A stretch of 53,013 nt of DNA from Marinitenerispora sediminis (GCF_003336425.1 NZ_QEIO01000039.1:1-53013), one strand, 5' to 3'; counted from the first letter of the stretch, positions 44,152 to 53,013 are shown. Made by a program: numbers and translations. The notes: generated from the sequence alone by a model not told the origin.

Positions 44152-44280
44152 TAAAGGTTGACAGCACTGTCCGTGAGGGGCTCCCGGCCGGTCGCGATGG
44201 ACCGGCCCGCGAGCACACCCGCCCGCGGTAGTCCGCGGTGGCGGTGGTGGGCGTCCGCGGTCGCCTGCGCAGTAGCAGAA

Positions 44281-44308
44281 GCCCCGCCGTCCGGGCGGAC
44301 GGCGGGGC
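44281..44308 (-). terminator. Terminator after the minus-strand methyltransferase
   Basis: A perfect 13-bp stem (44281-44293 with 44296-44308), 2-nt loop, followed on the minus strand by TTCTGCT. It lies 24 nt after the methyltransferase stop. Confidence 0.75.
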
Positions 44309-44331
44309 CGGCGGGCGACAGGCGGGCCGGA

Positions 44332-45039
44332 TCAGGACCCGCCGCCGTCCTCCAGGGGCTTGCGCAAGTGGAAGATCCACGCCGGCGGGACGTTGGCGAA
44401 CACGCGCTCCCGGCCGACCCCGTAGCGCTTCACCCAGTCGTCGACCACCCAGCCGGACCGCACCTGCCGCAGGTAGTCGGCCCGGGGGGCGATGATCGCC
44501 TTGACCTGCTTGGTGTACAGGTAGCCGAAGAACGAGAGGTGCCCGCCCGGCCGGAGCACGGTGAAGTAGTAGTCCAGGATCTCCTGGACCTCCTCGGCCG
44601 TGAAGTTCGCGAACGGCAGGCCGGAGATGATGACGTCGAAGCGCCGGTCGACGCCGAGGTCGGTGACGAGGCTCTCGTGCACCGTGACCCGGTCGGCGAC
44701 CGCGGAGAGGCCGGGGTCCGTCGTGAGCAGACCGCGCAGGTGCTCCGCGAAGCGCGGGTTGGGGTCCACCAGGTCCAGGGTGTCGCCGGGGCGCATGTGC
44801 GCCGCGATGGCGCGGGACACCGGGCCGGTGCCGGACCCCGACTCCAGGATGCTGAGCGGCGCGGCGGGGTCCGGGCGCTCGTCGACGTACCGGTTGAGCG
44901 CGTGCGCGAGCGCCGGGCTGCTCGGCACGACCGAGCCCGTGGCACGGAAGGTCTGGAGGGCCTGCGTGAGGAAGAGCCGCGCGTCCCGCAGACGGCTGTC
45001 CGGACCCGCGGGGTTGTCAGGGGACTGTGTGACTGCCAT
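44332..45039 (-). CDS. Class I SAM-dependent methyltransferase (PmtA/rRNA-dimethylase-like)
   Basis: 235 residues. Motif I is SILESGSGTGPVSRAIAAH (about residues 63-81), motif II LDLVDPNP and motif IV VIISGLPFANF, the latter resembling the NxPF/GLPF motif of phospholipid N-methyltransferases and KsgA-like enzymes. A phospholipid or small-molecule substrate is more likely than DNA. ATG 45039 lacks a ribosome-binding site; TAACGT ends 6 nt upstream. It diverges from the SDR gene. Confidence 0.82.
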   Translation of the reverse strand: MAVTQSPDNPAGPDSRLRDARLFLTQALQTFRATGSVVPSSPALAHALNRYVDERPDPAAPLSILESGSGTGPVSRAIAAHMRPGDTLDLVDPNPRFAEHLRGLLTTDPGLSAVADRVTVHESLVTDLGVDRRFDVIISGLPFANFTAEEVQEILDYYFTVLRPGGHLSFFGYLYTKQVKAIIAPRADYLRQVRSGWVVDDWVKRYGVGRERVFANVPPAWIFHLRKPLEDGGGS

Positions 45040-45164
45040 GCCGCGACGTTACTCGGTATCGGGCTAAGGCCGCTGTCAAGCGAGGTGGCGCCCGGTGGTG
45101 CCACCGGGCGGCGGCCCGGAACCGCCCCTGGGGCGGCCAGCTCCCGGGGGGTAGCCTTCTGGCC

Positions 45165-45986
45165 ATGAGCGGTAGCCAGCGTCACCCCCGAACGGCCATG
45201 GTCACCGGCGCCTCCGTCGGCATCGGCGCGGAGTACGCCCGCCGGCTCGCCGAGCGCGGGTTCGCGCTCGTCCTCGTGGCCCGCCGGGCCGACCTCATCG
45301 AGGAACTCGCGGCCGAACTGCGCGCCTCCCACGGCGTCGACGTCGCCGTCCTGCCGGCCGACCTCGCCGACGCTTCCGCCCTCGCCGCGGTCGAGGAGCG
45401 GCTGCGGGACGACACGTCCCCGGTCGACCTACTGGTCAACAACGCCGGCGTCGGCCACGGCGGTGAGCTGGCCCGCCAGGACCCGGACCTGCTCGACGCG
45501 ATGGTCGACCTCAACGTGCGCGCACTGGTCCGGCTGACCCGGGCGGTGCTGCCCGGCCAGATCCGGCGCCGCGCGGCCGGCGGAACCGGCCCGGTCGGAG
45601 TGCTCAACGTCGCCTCGGTGGCCGGGCTGCTCCCGGCGTCGCCCGGAGGCGCCGTCTACGCCGCCAGCAAGGCGTTCGTCCGCAGCTTCACCCACAGCGT
45701 CGCGGTCGAGGCCGCGCCGCACGGGGTGGCCGTCACCGTCGTGCTGCCGGGCTACGTGCGTACCGACATGACCCGCGACGTCCAGGAGGCGGGCCTCCCG
45801 GACGTCGTCTTCGTCGCCAAGGAGCGCGTCGTCGTGGAGTCACTGCGGGCGTGGGCCGCCGGGGCCGCCGAGGTCATCCCGGGCGTCCAGTACAAGGCCG
45901 CCAGCGGGCTGCTGCGGATCGTCCCCGGCGGGCTGTTCCGGGGGGCCGCCCGCCGCCTCGGCAGCCGGCGGCCGGCGGGGGAGTAA
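45165..45986 (+). CDS. Short-chain dehydrogenase/reductase
   Basis: 273 residues. The nucleotide-binding motif is VTGASVGIGAEYARRL, followed by NNAGVGHGG, and the catalytic YAASKAFV (Tyr-x-x-x-Lys) with the Ser in LNVASVAG. Classical SDR type; the substrate is unknown. TAGCCT ends 7 nt before ATG 45165, again suggesting a leaderless transcript; GGGGGTAG could instead serve as a weak ribosome-binding site. Confidence 0.88.
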   Translation: MSGSQRHPRTAMVTGASVGIGAEYARRLAERGFALVLVARRADLIEELAAELRASHGVDVAVLPADLADASALAAVEERLRDDTSPVDLLVNNAGVGHGGELARQDPDLLDAMVDLNVRALVRLTRAVLPGQIRRRAAGGTGPVGVLNVASVAGLLPASPGGAVYAASKAFVRSFTHSVAVEAAPHGVAVTVVLPGYVRTDMTRDVQEAGLPDVVFVAKERVVVESLRAWAAGAAEVIPGVQYKAASGLLRIVPGGLFRGAARRLGSRRPAGE

Positions 45987-46091
45987 CCGCAGGCGGCCGG
46001 CGGCGCGGCGGCGTGGCGACCCCGTGTCCCGGGCGTACTCTGGTCCGGGGTGCGCCTACCCTAGGAGGGCACCTCGTCAAGGAAAGTGATC

Positions 46092-46355
46092 ATGAAGACC
46101 TTCGAAGAGCTGTTCGTCGAGCTGTCCGAGAAGGCCCGAACGCGCCCCGAGGGATCGGGGACCGTCGTGGCCCTCGACGCCGGTGTGCACGCGATCGGTA
46201 AGAAGGTCGTCGAGGAGGCCGCCGAGGTCTGGATGGCCGCCGAGTACGAGTCCGACGAGCGCGCGGCGGAAGAGATCTCGCAGCTCCTCTACCACCTCCA
46301 GGTTCTGATGCTGGCCCGCGGCCTGCGTCTGGAGGACGTCTACCAGCATCTGTAG
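46092..46355 (+). CDS. hisE: Phosphoribosyl-ATP pyrophosphatase
   Basis: 87 residues, the normal length for HisE. It catalyses the second step of histidine synthesis. The MazG-like metal-binding motif is [16 protein letters not shown] followed by [18 protein letters not shown] 46092 has GGAAA upstream; TACCCT near 46057 may be the -10 box. hisG follows after 82 nt and the two are probably one transcript. Confidence 0.94.
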   Translation: MKTFEELFVELSEKARTRPEGSGTVVALDAGVHAIGKKVVEEAAEVWMAAEYESDERAAEEISQLLYHLQVLMLARGLRLEDVYQHL

Positions 46356-46437
46356 GTCGATCCCGGCTGCAGCCCGGGACCGACCGCGCCGTGGACGTCC
46401 GACCAGCGCAAGCCGACGAGTGGGGGAACCGCCTCCG

Positions 46438-47292
46438 ATGCCTGACCAACTCCGTATCGCCGTGCCCAACAAGGGCCAGCTCGCCGAACCCGCCAGCGCC
46501 ATGCTGCGCGAGGCCGGCTACCGCCAGCGCAAGGACTCCCGGGACCTGGTCCTGGTGGATCCGGAGAACCAGACCGAGTTCTTCTTCCTGCGTCCCCGCG
46601 ACATCGCCGTCTACGTCGGCGAGGGGATCCTGCAGGCCGGTATCACCGGCCGCGACATGCTGCTCGACTCCGGGGCGCCGGCCGACGAGGTGCTGCCGCT
46701 CGGGTTCGGCGGCTCCACCTTCCGGTTCGCCGCGCGCGGGGGCGCCGGCCTCAAGGTCGAGGACCTCGCCGGGAAGCGGGTGGCCACGTCGTTCGCCGGC
46801 CTGCTGACCGCCTACCTGGAGGAGCGCGGGGTCGACGCCCGGGTCATCCACCTCGACGGCGCCGTGGAGAGCGCCATCCAGCTCGGGGTCGCCGACGCCG
46901 TGGCCGACGTCGTCTCCACGGGGACCACGCTGCGCAACGCCGGGCTGGAGGTCTTCGGGGACCCGATCCTGGAGTCCGAGGCCGTGGTCATCCGGCAGCG
47001 GGGCGCGGACGACGACCCCAAGATCGAGCAGCTGCTCCGCCGGCTGCGCGGCGTCCTCGTCGCGCGGGACTACGTGATGATGGACTACGACGTGCACGCC
47101 GAACGGCTGGACGAGGCGGTCGCGCTGACGCCCGGCATGGAGGGGCCGACCGTCTCGCCGCTGCACCGCGAGGGCTGGGTGGCGGTGCGCGCGATGGTCC
47201 CGCGGCGCTCGGCGCAGCAGATCATGGACGACCTCTGGGACCTGGGGGCGCGGGCCATCCTGGTCACCGACATATACGCCTGCCGCCTGTAG
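46438..47292 (+). CDS. hisG: ATP phosphoribosyltransferase, long form
   Basis: 284 residues, the long HisG type with a C-terminal regulatory ACT-like domain (about 210-284: DYDVHAERLDEAVALTPGM..., VAVRAMVPRRSAQQIMDDLWDLGARAILV). Catalytic-side motifs: RIAVPNKGQL near the start and GIADV/STGTTLRNAGL (ADVVSTGTTL). It performs the first, histidine-inhibited step of histidine synthesis. ATG 46438 is used. A very strong terminator follows. Confidence 0.94.
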   Translation: MPDQLRIAVPNKGQLAEPASAMLREAGYRQRKDSRDLVLVDPENQTEFFFLRPRDIAVYVGEGILQAGITGRDMLLDSGAPADEVLPLGFGGSTFRFAARGGAGLKVEDLAGKRVATSFAGLLTAYLEERGVDARVIHLDGAVESAIQLGVADAVADVVSTGTTLRNAGLEVFGDPILESEAVVIRQRGADDDPKIEQLLRRLRGVLVARDYVMMDYDVHAERLDEAVALTPGMEGPTVSPLHREGWVAVRAMVPRRSAQQIMDDLWDLGARAILVTDIYACRL

Positions 47293-47310
47293 CGGCGGTA
47301 CCGCGGCCCG

Positions 47311-47348
47311 AACGGCCCGGTGGCGGGGTACCCCGCCACCGGGCCGTT
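47311..47348 (+). terminator. Strong terminator after hisG
   Basis: Bases 47311-47348 form a perfect 38-nt palindrome centred on GGGGTACCCC, 19 nt after the hisG stop. Confidence 0.8.
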
Positions 47349-47480
47349 CGCGTGCGGGCCGCCACGCCGGTGGGCGCGAGCCCGGGCCGCCGGTGCGTCC
47401 GGCCCGTCCCGCAGGCCGCGAGTGACGGGCCGGTCAGCGGGAGGCCGGCGAGGCCGCGAGAATCGGCCGTGTGAACCTGT

Positions 47481-47528
47481 GTCAAGTGGAGGGAAGATCT
47501 TGACAATATTGCGCAACTTGATCCACTC
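47481..47528 (+). promoter_or_regulatory. Operator-like region before the LacI-type gene
   Basis: Contains GTCAAG-N12-CTTGAC (47481-47504), the palindromes AAGATCTT (47494-47501) and TTGCGCAA (47509-47516), and AGTGGA/TCCACT halves at its ends. TTGACA at 47500-47505 is a good -35. The TTGCGCAA core resembles the CG-centred LacI-family operators. Likely the autoregulatory site of the downstream regulator. Confidence 0.5.
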
Positions 47529-47588
47529 TCTTGGTGTGGCGGCGATCACTTCCGCCGCACGTGTGGCTGCGGCGAGGGAGGAGGCGAG

Positions 47589-48614
47589 GTGACGGTCACG
47601 CTCACCGACGTGGCGAAATCCGCCGGCGTCGCCCTCTCGACCGCATCCCGTGCCTTCACGGAACCGGAGCGCCTGGCGCCGACAACTTTGCGCAAGGTCC
47701 TGGCGGCGGCGCAGGAGCTCGGGTACCACTCCCCGGCGGGCGCCCCGGGGGGCGGCCGCCCGGCCGACACCGGCGGCATCACCGTGGCGGTGGTGGTACC
47801 CGACATCGCCAACCCGGTCTTCGGGGCGTTCGTCAAGGCGGCGCAGGGCCAGGGCTGGCACCGCCGGCAGACCGTGGTGGTCGCCGACACCGACGGCGGC
47901 GTGGAGCGCGAGCACGACGTCATCGAGCACCTCCGGACGCGGGTCGACGGCATCGTCGTGTGCTCGCCCCGGCAGCGGGCCGACCAGGTCGTGGAGCTGT
48001 GCGGCCCGGTCCCCGTGGTGCTGGTCAACCGCGAGCTCGCGGGCGGCGACTGCGTGCTGAACGACGCCTCGGACGGCCTGCGCCAGACGCTGGACCACCT
48101 GGAGGCGCTCGGGCACCGCCGGCTCGCCTACATCCAGGGCTCGCCGCACTCCTGGTCGAACCAGCACCGCGTGGAGATCATGCGCGCCCTGACCGGCGAG
48201 CGGGGGCTCGAACTCGCGGTCCTCGGGTCGCAGGCGGAGACGGTCGACGGCGGGGTCGCCGCGGCGGCGAGCGTCGCGGCCAGCGGCGCCACCGCGGTGG
48301 TCGCCCACAACGACCTGGTGGCCCTCGGTGTCATCCGCGGGGCACGCGCCCTCGGGCTGGAGGTGCCCGCCGACCTCAGTGTCGTCGGCATCGACGACGT
48401 CCCGGTGGCGGGCATCGGCTCCCCGCCGCTCACCAGCATCCGCACGCAGATGGCGCGGGCCGGTGCGCTCAGCCTCGACCTCGTGCACCGGGCGCTGGCC
48501 GGCGAGCGCCGGACACCGCGCACCGTGCGCCTCGCCACCCAACTCGTCGTGCGCGGTTCCACTGGCCGCGTCCGCGCGCCCGAGGGCGCCCGACCCGCGA
48601 TCCCGACCCACTGA
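47589..48614 (+). CDS. LacI/GalR-family transcriptional regulator
   Basis: 341 residues. The helix-turn-helix is VTLTDVAKSAGVALSTASRAF at the N-terminus, followed by the hinge LAAAQELGYHSP and a periplasmic-binding-like effector domain (VAVVVPDIANPVFGAFV to GIDDVPVAG). The ligand is probably a sugar acid or intermediate of the adjacent operon. GTG 47589 has GGAGGAGG-type sequence upstream. The 2-hydroxyacid dehydrogenase gene starts 7 nt after the stop, so it leads the operon. Confidence 0.9.
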   Translation: MTVTLTDVAKSAGVALSTASRAFTEPERLAPTTLRKVLAAAQELGYHSPAGAPGGGRPADTGGITVAVVVPDIANPVFGAFVKAAQGQGWHRRQTVVVADTDGGVEREHDVIEHLRTRVDGIVVCSPRQRADQVVELCGPVPVVLVNRELAGGDCVLNDASDGLRQTLDHLEALGHRRLAYIQGSPHSWSNQHRVEIMRALTGERGLELAVLGSQAETVDGGVAAAASVAASGATAVVAHNDLVALGVIRGARALGLEVPADLSVVGIDDVPVAGIGSPPLTSIRTQMARAGALSLDLVHRALAGERRTPRTVRLATQLVVRGSTGRVRAPEGARPAIPTH

Positions 48615-48621
48615 GGACCCG

Positions 48622-49611
48622 ATGAAGATCGTCATAGCCGACCCCAACCTGCTCGCGGTGCGTCCCGAGCTCGAACGGGCCCTGCCGAGCGGGGCACGGG
48701 CCTCCTGGCACGTCCCCGCCGACCCGGCCGCCGTCACCGCGGACCTCGCCGACGCGGAGGTGTTCGTGGGCTCCCGGTTCACCGCCGCCATGGCCGGCGC
48801 CGCCCCGCGGCTGCGGCTCGTGCAGGTGGCCGGGGCCGGTGTGGACGGTGTCGACACGGCGGCGCTGCCCGCCGGCGTGCGGGTGGCCAACACCTTCCAC
48901 CACGAGGACTCGATCGCCGAGTACGTGGTCGCGACGGCGGTCACCCTGCGCCGCGGGCTGGCCCGCCAGGACGCCGCGCTGCGCACCGGGCGCTGGGCGT
49001 CCCCGGTGTACGACCGCTCGCTGCCGCAGCCGCGGGCCCTCGTCGGAGCCCGGGTCGGCTTCCTCGGATTCGGGCACATCGGTGCCCGGACGTGGGAACT
49101 GCTGCGGGCGTTCCGCGCCGCCGGGGCCGCCGTCACCCGCACCGGCTCGGTGGACGCCGCCGCGTGCGGACTCGACTGGGCCGGCGGCCTGGACGACCTG
49201 GACCGGCTGCTCGCCGAGTCCGAGCTGCTGGTCGTCTCGGTGCCGCTGGGCGAGCGCACCCGCGGGATGATCTCGGCGCGGGAGCTGGCGCTGCTCGGTC
49301 CGGAGGCCGTGCTGGTGAACGTCGGCCGGGGCCCGGTCGTCGACGAGCAGGCCCTCTACGCCGCGCTGCGCGACCGGCGGCTGGCCGGAGCCGCCCTCGA
49401 CGTCTGGTACCGCTATCCGGGGCCGGACGGGGGCGCGGACGCGGTCCCGCCCGCCTCCGCGCCGTTCCACGAACTGGACACCGTCGTGATGACCCCGCAC
49501 GTCTCCGGCGTCACCCGCGACACCTTCCTCGGGCGCGCCGCCGACGTCGCCGCCAACATCGCCCGCCTCGCGGCGGGCCAGCCGCTCAGCAACGTCGTGG
49601 AGGCCCGATGA
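48622..49611 (+). CDS. D-isomer-specific 2-hydroxyacid dehydrogenase
   Basis: 329 residues. NAD-binding motif [16 protein letters not shown] (about residues 140-155), then [11 protein letters not shown] with the catalytic Arg region, and the C-terminal His in MTPHVSGVT. It would reduce or oxidise a 2-oxo/2-hydroxyacid. Within a mannonate-type operon a glyoxylate, hydroxypyruvate or 2-ketogluconate role is plausible, but the substrate is not shown. Its stop overlaps the next ATG (ATGA). Confidence 0.85.
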   Translation: MKIVIADPNLLAVRPELERALPSGARASWHVPADPAAVTADLADAEVFVGSRFTAAMAGAAPRLRLVQVAGAGVDGVDTAALPAGVRVANTFHHEDSIAEYVVATAVTLRRGLARQDAALRTGRWASPVYDRSLPQPRALVGARVGFLGFGHIGARTWELLRAFRAAGAAVTRTGSVDAAACGLDWAGGLDDLDRLLAESELLVVSVPLGERTRGMISARELALLGPEAVLVNVGRGPVVDEQALYAALRDRRLAGAALDVWYRYPGPDGGADAVPPASAPFHELDTVVMTPHVSGVTRDTFLGRAADVAANIARLAAGQPLSNVVEAR

Positions 49612-50825
49612 GCGACCGCATCGTGGGCGCCGAGGTCATCGTCACCAGCCCCACCCGCAACTTCGTCACCCTGAAGGTCACCACCGACGACGGTGTCGTC
49701 GGATACGGCGACGCCACCCTGAACGGGCGCGAGCTCGCCGTCGCCTCGTACCTGCGCGACCACGTCGCGCCGCTGCTCCTCGGCCGCGACGCCCGCCGTG
49801 TCGAGGACACCTGGCAGTACCTCTACCGGGGCGCCTACTGGCGGCGCGGACCCGTGACCATGGCCGCGATCGGCGCGGTCGACGTCGCACTGTGGGACAT
49901 CAAGGGCAAGACCCTCGGCCAGCCCGTCTACCAGCTGCTCGGCGGCCCGGTCCGGGACCGGGTCCTCGGCTACACGCACGCGACCGGCTGGGAGCTGCCC
50001 GAGCTGCTCGACTCGGTGCGGGAGAAGACGGAGCAGGGGTTCCAGGCGGTCCGCGCCCAGATGGGCGTGCCCGGGCTGGACACCGTCTACGGGGTGGACC
50101 GCGAGGCGCGGGCGTACGAGCCCGCCGGCCGGGGCGCCGCTCCCGTGGAGGAGGTCTGGGACACCGACGCCTACCTGCGTAGCGCCCCGGACGTCCTCAG
50201 CGGGCTGCGCGCGGAGGTCGGTCCCGAGCTCAGACTGCTGCACGACGCCCACCACCGGCTCACCCCGCAGCAGGCCGCCCGCCTCGGCCGGGCCCTGGAG
50301 CCGGCCGACCTGTTCTGGCTGGAGGACGTCACGCCCGCCGAGAACCAGGAGGCCCTGCGGCTGGTGCGCCGGCACACCACCGTGCCGCTCGCCGTCGGCG
50401 AGGTGTTCAACACGGTCTGGGACTGCCAGCAGCTGATCACCGAGCAGCTCATCGACTTCGTGCGCACCTGCGTCTCGCACGCGGGCGGCATCAGCCACGT
50501 GCGGCGTATCTTCCAGCTCGCCGAGCTCTACCAGGTCCGGGGCGCCCCGCACGGACCCTCCGACGTCTCGCCCGTGGCGCTCGGCGCCTCCCTGCACGTG
50601 GGCCTGTCCACCCCGAACTTCGCCATCCAGGAGTACATGGGCTACGACCCCCTGGTGCACGAGGTGTTCCCGCACGCGTGGTCCTACGCCGACGGCCACC
50701 TGACCCCCGGGGACGCTCCCGGGATCGGCGTCGGGCTCGACGAGGCGCTCGCCGCCCGCTTCCCGTACGAGGGCGCCTACCTGCCCGTCGCGCGCCGCCG
50801 CGACGGTTCGATGACGGATTGGTGA
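49608..50825 (+). CDS. Mannonate-dehydratase-family enolase (ManD-like)
   Basis: 405 residues of the enolase superfamily. Capping-domain features [19 protein letters not shown] and [18 protein letters not shown] precede metal-ligand regions [10 protein letters not shown] (Asp), [15 protein letters not shown] (Glu) and [11 protein letters not shown] (Glu), and the [11 protein letters not shown] loop typical of ManD. Family members dehydrate D-mannonate or D-gluconate to 2-keto-3-deoxygluconate; some act on other sugar acids at low rate. ATG 49608 overlaps the previous stop and its own stop overlaps the next GTG, so three genes are translationally coupled. Confidence 0.9.
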   Translation: MSDRIVGAEVIVTSPTRNFVTLKVTTDDGVVGYGDATLNGRELAVASYLRDHVAPLLLGRDARRVEDTWQYLYRGAYWRRGPVTMAAIGAVDVALWDIKGKTLGQPVYQLLGGPVRDRVLGYTHATGWELPELLDSVREKTEQGFQAVRAQMGVPGLDTVYGVDREARAYEPAGRGAAPVEEVWDTDAYLRSAPDVLSGLRAEVGPELRLLHDAHHRLTPQQAARLGRALEPADLFWLEDVTPAENQEALRLVRRHTTVPLAVGEVFNTVWDCQQLITEQLIDFVRTCVSHAGGISHVRRIFQLAELYQVRGAPHGPSDVSPVALGASLHVGLSTPNFAIQEYMGYDPLVHEVFPHAWSYADGHLTPGDAPGIGVGLDEALAARFPYEGAYLPVARRRDGSMTDW

Positions 50826-52336
50826 CGACCGTGCAGCAGCCGATCAGCGCCGCGACCCTGCCGCCGGGTGTCCGCGGCCACCACCGCACCGGCCTCGGTA
50901 CCGGCCAGGTCCACCTCGGGCTGGGCAACTTCCACCGCGCCCACCAGGCCGTGTACACGGCGGCGGCGCTGGCGGAGGAGGACGGGCCATGGGGTGTGCA
51001 CGCCTTCGCCAGCCGCTCGCGCGCGGTCGTGGCCGCACTGCGGGAGCAGGACCTGCTCAGCGCCGTCCTGGAGATCTCCCCGGGCGGCACCGCCGTCACC
51101 GTCCCCGCGGTGCACACCCGCGCGGACGTCGCCGCCGACGACCCCGCGGCGGTCGTCGCGGCGATCGGGGCGGAGGCCACCCGCGTCGTCACGCTGACCG
51201 TGACCGAGAACGGCTACACCTACTCGCCCGCCACGCAGCGGCTCGACCTCGACGACCCGGGGGTGCGCCACGACCTCCGGGACGGCCGCGCGCCGACCAC
51301 GGTGGTCGGGCAGCTGGTGCGCGGACTCCAGCACCGGCTCCGCAGCCACGCCGCGCCGGTCACCATCCTGAGCTGCGACAACCTGTCCGCCAACGGCGAG
51401 CGTACCGCGAGCCTCGTGCGCGAGTTCGCCGCGGAGCTCCCCGCGGCGGAGCAGGCGGAGCTGCTGCCCTGGCTCGACCGGGCGGTGGCCTTCCCGTCGT
51501 CCATGGTGGACCGCATCGTCCCCGCCACCACCGGCGCCCACCGCGAGGCGGTCGGCCGCCGACTCGGCCTGCGCGACCTCGTGCCGGTGCCGGCCGAACC
51601 CTTCAGCATGTGGGTGCTGGAGGACGCGTTCGCGGCCGGCCGGCCCCGCTGGGAGGCGGGCGGCGCGCTCTTCACCGACCACGTCGAACCGTACGAACTG
51701 CTGAAACTCCGGCTGCTGAACGGGACGCACTCCCTCATCGCCTACCTCGGGGCCCTGGCCGGCGCGGCCACGATCCCCGACGCTGTCGCCCGCCCGTTCG
51801 TGGAGCAGGCGGCCCGCGCCGTCCTCCTCGACGAGTACGCACCCACGCTCACCGTTCCGGACGGCGTGGACCTCGACTCCTACGTCGCCCAGCTGTTCGG
51901 CCGCTGGGCCAACACCGCCCTCGGGCACCGGACCAGCCAGGTGGGCGGCGACGGCTCGGTGAAACTCGCCCAGCGGGTCCCCGAACCGGCCCTCTTCCAC
52001 CTCGCGAACGGCGGGGTGCCGCAGCACCTCGCGCTGACCGTCGCCGCCTACCTCTGCTGCGTCGCACCGCGGCCCGGAGCCGACCCGGGCCCGCACGCCG
52101 CCGCCATGCGCGACCCGGCCCGCGAGCGGCTCGCCGAACGCTCCGCCCGCACCGGATCCACCCGCGCTTTCGTCGAGGGCGTCCTCGCCGAGGACCATCT
52201 GCTCACCCCGGACGTGGGCGCCGAACGCGCCTTCGTCGAGCGCGTCGCCGAACTCGTCGACGTCATCACCGCACACGGCCCCGAAGCCGCCGCCGCCGAG
52301 GCGTCCGCGGCCACCGCCACCGCTACCGGCGCCTGA
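50822..52336 (+). CDS. Mannitol dehydrogenase/fructuronate reductase family protein
   Basis: 504 residues. The N-terminal dinucleotide-binding motif [18 protein letters not shown] (about residues 25-42), then [10 protein letters not shown] and the catalytic region [16 protein letters not shown] (Lys, Asn, His) are diagnostic of the UxuB/mannitol dehydrogenase family. With the neighbouring ManD-type enzyme the best guess is interconversion of fructuronate and mannonate. GTG 50822 overlaps the upstream stop (GTGA). The C-terminus has an Ala/Glu/Thr-rich tail. Confidence 0.9.
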   Translation: MTTVQQPISAATLPPGVRGHHRTGLGTGQVHLGLGNFHRAHQAVYTAAALAEEDGPWGVHAFASRSRAVVAALREQDLLSAVLEISPGGTAVTVPAVHTRADVAADDPAAVVAAIGAEATRVVTLTVTENGYTYSPATQRLDLDDPGVRHDLRDGRAPTTVVGQLVRGLQHRLRSHAAPVTILSCDNLSANGERTASLVREFAAELPAAEQAELLPWLDRAVAFPSSMVDRIVPATTGAHREAVGRRLGLRDLVPVPAEPFSMWVLEDAFAAGRPRWEAGGALFTDHVEPYELLKLRLLNGTHSLIAYLGALAGAATIPDAVARPFVEQAARAVLLDEYAPTLTVPDGVDLDSYVAQLFGRWANTALGHRTSQVGGDGSVKLAQRVPEPALFHLANGGVPQHLALTVAAYLCCVAPRPGADPGPHAAAMRDPARERLAERSARTGSTRAFVEGVLAEDHLLTPDVGAERAFVERVAELVDVITAHGPEAAAAEASAATATATGA

Positions 52337-52425
52337 GCGCCACCGCCGGGGCCCCTCCCGGGCCCCGGCCCCCTCCGGCCGGCCTCACACCGGCCGTCCC
52401 ACCAGGAAGAACGAGGACGAACGCC

Positions 52426-53013
52426 ATGTCCTTGGCACCCCATGCCCGAAACCAGACCCGCGCGGCCGTCCTGCACGCCGCCGGCGACATCCGCGTCGAG
52501 GACGTGGAGCTGCCGCCGCTGACCGGGGACGCGGTCCGCGTGGCCGTCGACGCGGTCGGCGTCTGCGGCTCCGACCTGCACTACTTCGCCTCCGGCCGCA
52601 ACGGCGCGAACGTCCTGCGCCGGCCCACCGTCCTCGGCCACGAGGCCGCGGGCACCGTGGTGGCGGCCGGCCCGCAGGCGGCCACCCCGGTCGGTACCCG
52701 GGTGGCCGTCGAGCCCGCGGTCGGCTGCGGCGGATGCGCCTACTGCCGGGCGGGCGACTACAACGTCTGCCCGGACGGCACCTGCCTGGGGTCGCCGCCC
52801 ACCCACGGCGCCTTCGCCGAGCACGTGGTCGTCCCCGACCGGGCCGTCCATCCGCTGCCCGACAGCATCGACACCGAGCTCGGGGCCCTGGTCGAACCGC
52901 TCGCCGTCGCCGTGTGGGCGGTCCGCCGGGCGGACGTGCGCCCGGGGCACCGGGTGCTCGTCACCGGAGCCGGCCCCATCGGCCTGCTGGTCGCCCAGGT
53001 CGCCGCCGCGGCG
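52426..53013 (+). CDS. Zinc-dependent sugar-alcohol/idonate-type dehydrogenase (5' part)
   Basis: 196 codons are visible and the gene runs off the window. Medium-chain dehydrogenase features: catalytic zinc Cys in GVCGSDLHYF, GHEAAGTVV, the structural zinc cluster CGGCAYCRAGDYNVC, and the start of the NAD-binding VLVTGAGPIGLLVAQVAAA. Closest to L-idonate-5-dehydrogenase/sorbitol dehydrogenases. ATG 52426 has GAGGA 9 nt upstream. It is the fifth gene of the LacI-led operon, 89 nt after the previous stop. Confidence 0.88.
   Translation, partial: MSLAPHARNQTRAAVLHAAGDIRVEDVELPPLTGDAVRVAVDAVGVCGSDLHYFASGRNGANVLRRPTVLGHEAAGTVVAAGPQAATPVGTRVAVEPAVGCGGCAYCRAGDYNVCPDGTCLGSPPTHGAFAEHVVVPDRAVHPLPDSIDTELGALVEPLAVAVWAVRRADVRPGHRVLVTGAGPIGLLVAQVAAAA

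Noticed and set aside
44126-44380. 84-codon minus-strand ORF
   Set aside because: Overlaps the methyltransferase terminator and the Clp-N promoter; Arg/Pro-rich with no motif.
1-53013. CRISPR arrays, tRNA or rRNA genes
   Set aside because: No spaced direct-repeat array, no T-arm consensus (GGTTCGAATCC-like) and no conserved rRNA segments were seen on reading both strands; a tRNAscan/Infernal run would settle it.

Overview
The window is high-GC actinobacterial DNA: strong G/C at third codon positions, many GTG/TTG starts, and 4-nt ATGA/GTGA overlaps. Actinobacterial marker genes point to a filamentous, sporulating member of the Nocardiopsaceae/Streptomyces kind: bldG with its ATPase neighbour, an incomplete Tad-type pilus locus with a DUF4244 pilin, a wall-anchored chaplin, FurA-catalase, a proton pyrophosphatase and tandem DUF1707 proteins. 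The genus call (Nocardiopsis-like) is inference. No rRNA, tRNA, CRISPR array or intact mobile element was seen. | Layout. 1-3640: minus-strand bldG and an anti-sigma-type ATPase, divergent from an MrfA/DUF1998-type helicase; the left edge is one arm of a perfect 79-bp inverted repeat. 3640-5190: mostly empty, with one 45-codon Cys-rich gene and two strong hairpins. 5191-12197: minus-strand Tad/Flp-like operon (CpaE-like, CpaF ATPase, TadB, TadC, pilin, TadE, TadE/G-like, Pro/Ala-rich membrane protein), interrupted by an IS5-like relic and preceded by an IS982-like relic. 13659-18724: degenerate Fic-like protein, acetyl-CoA synthetase, DUF1469 membrane protein, alpha/beta hydrolase, DUF309 protein. 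18725-22470: AT-rich promoter region and hppA, then a 30-aa membrane peptide overlapping a SixA-type phosphatase. 22470-26044: serB, two DUF1707 paralogues and a conserved hypothetical, all minus. 26119-31561: lone ABC ATPase, SPFH protein, TauE exporter, HD phosphohydrolase, CoA-disulfide-reductase-type flavoenzyme. 31591-36763: alpha/beta hydrolase without its nucleophile Ser, TetR, aldehyde dehydrogenase, adenosine deaminase. 36899-38978: FurA operator, furA and katA. 39388-40428: four-domain chaplin. 40628-45986: SURF1, NTF2-like/HxlR pair, two methyltransferases, Clp-N protein, SDR. 46092-47292: hisE-hisG. 47589-53013: LacI-controlled sugar-acid operon running off the right edge. | How the parts fit. 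The bldG pair, chaplin and Tad locus all concern development and the cell surface. FurA-KatA is an oxidative-stress unit with an operator on its own promoter. The last operon encodes a mannonate-dehydratase-family enzyme, a fructuronate-reductase/mannitol-dehydrogenase-type enzyme, a 2-hydroxyacid dehydrogenase and an idonate/sorbitol-type dehydrogenase, which together suggest hexuronate or aldonate catabolism. A recurring feature is a TANNNT box 6-7 nt before the start codon with no ribosome-binding site, implying leaderless mRNAs for at least eight genes. I saw no convincing new multi-gene system. The best leads are the edge palindrome, the 45-aa Cys protein, the interrupted Tad locus, the Clp-N gene with a palindrome on its -10 box, the Ser-less hydrolase, the degenerate Fic protein and the 30-aa peptide coupled to sixA.
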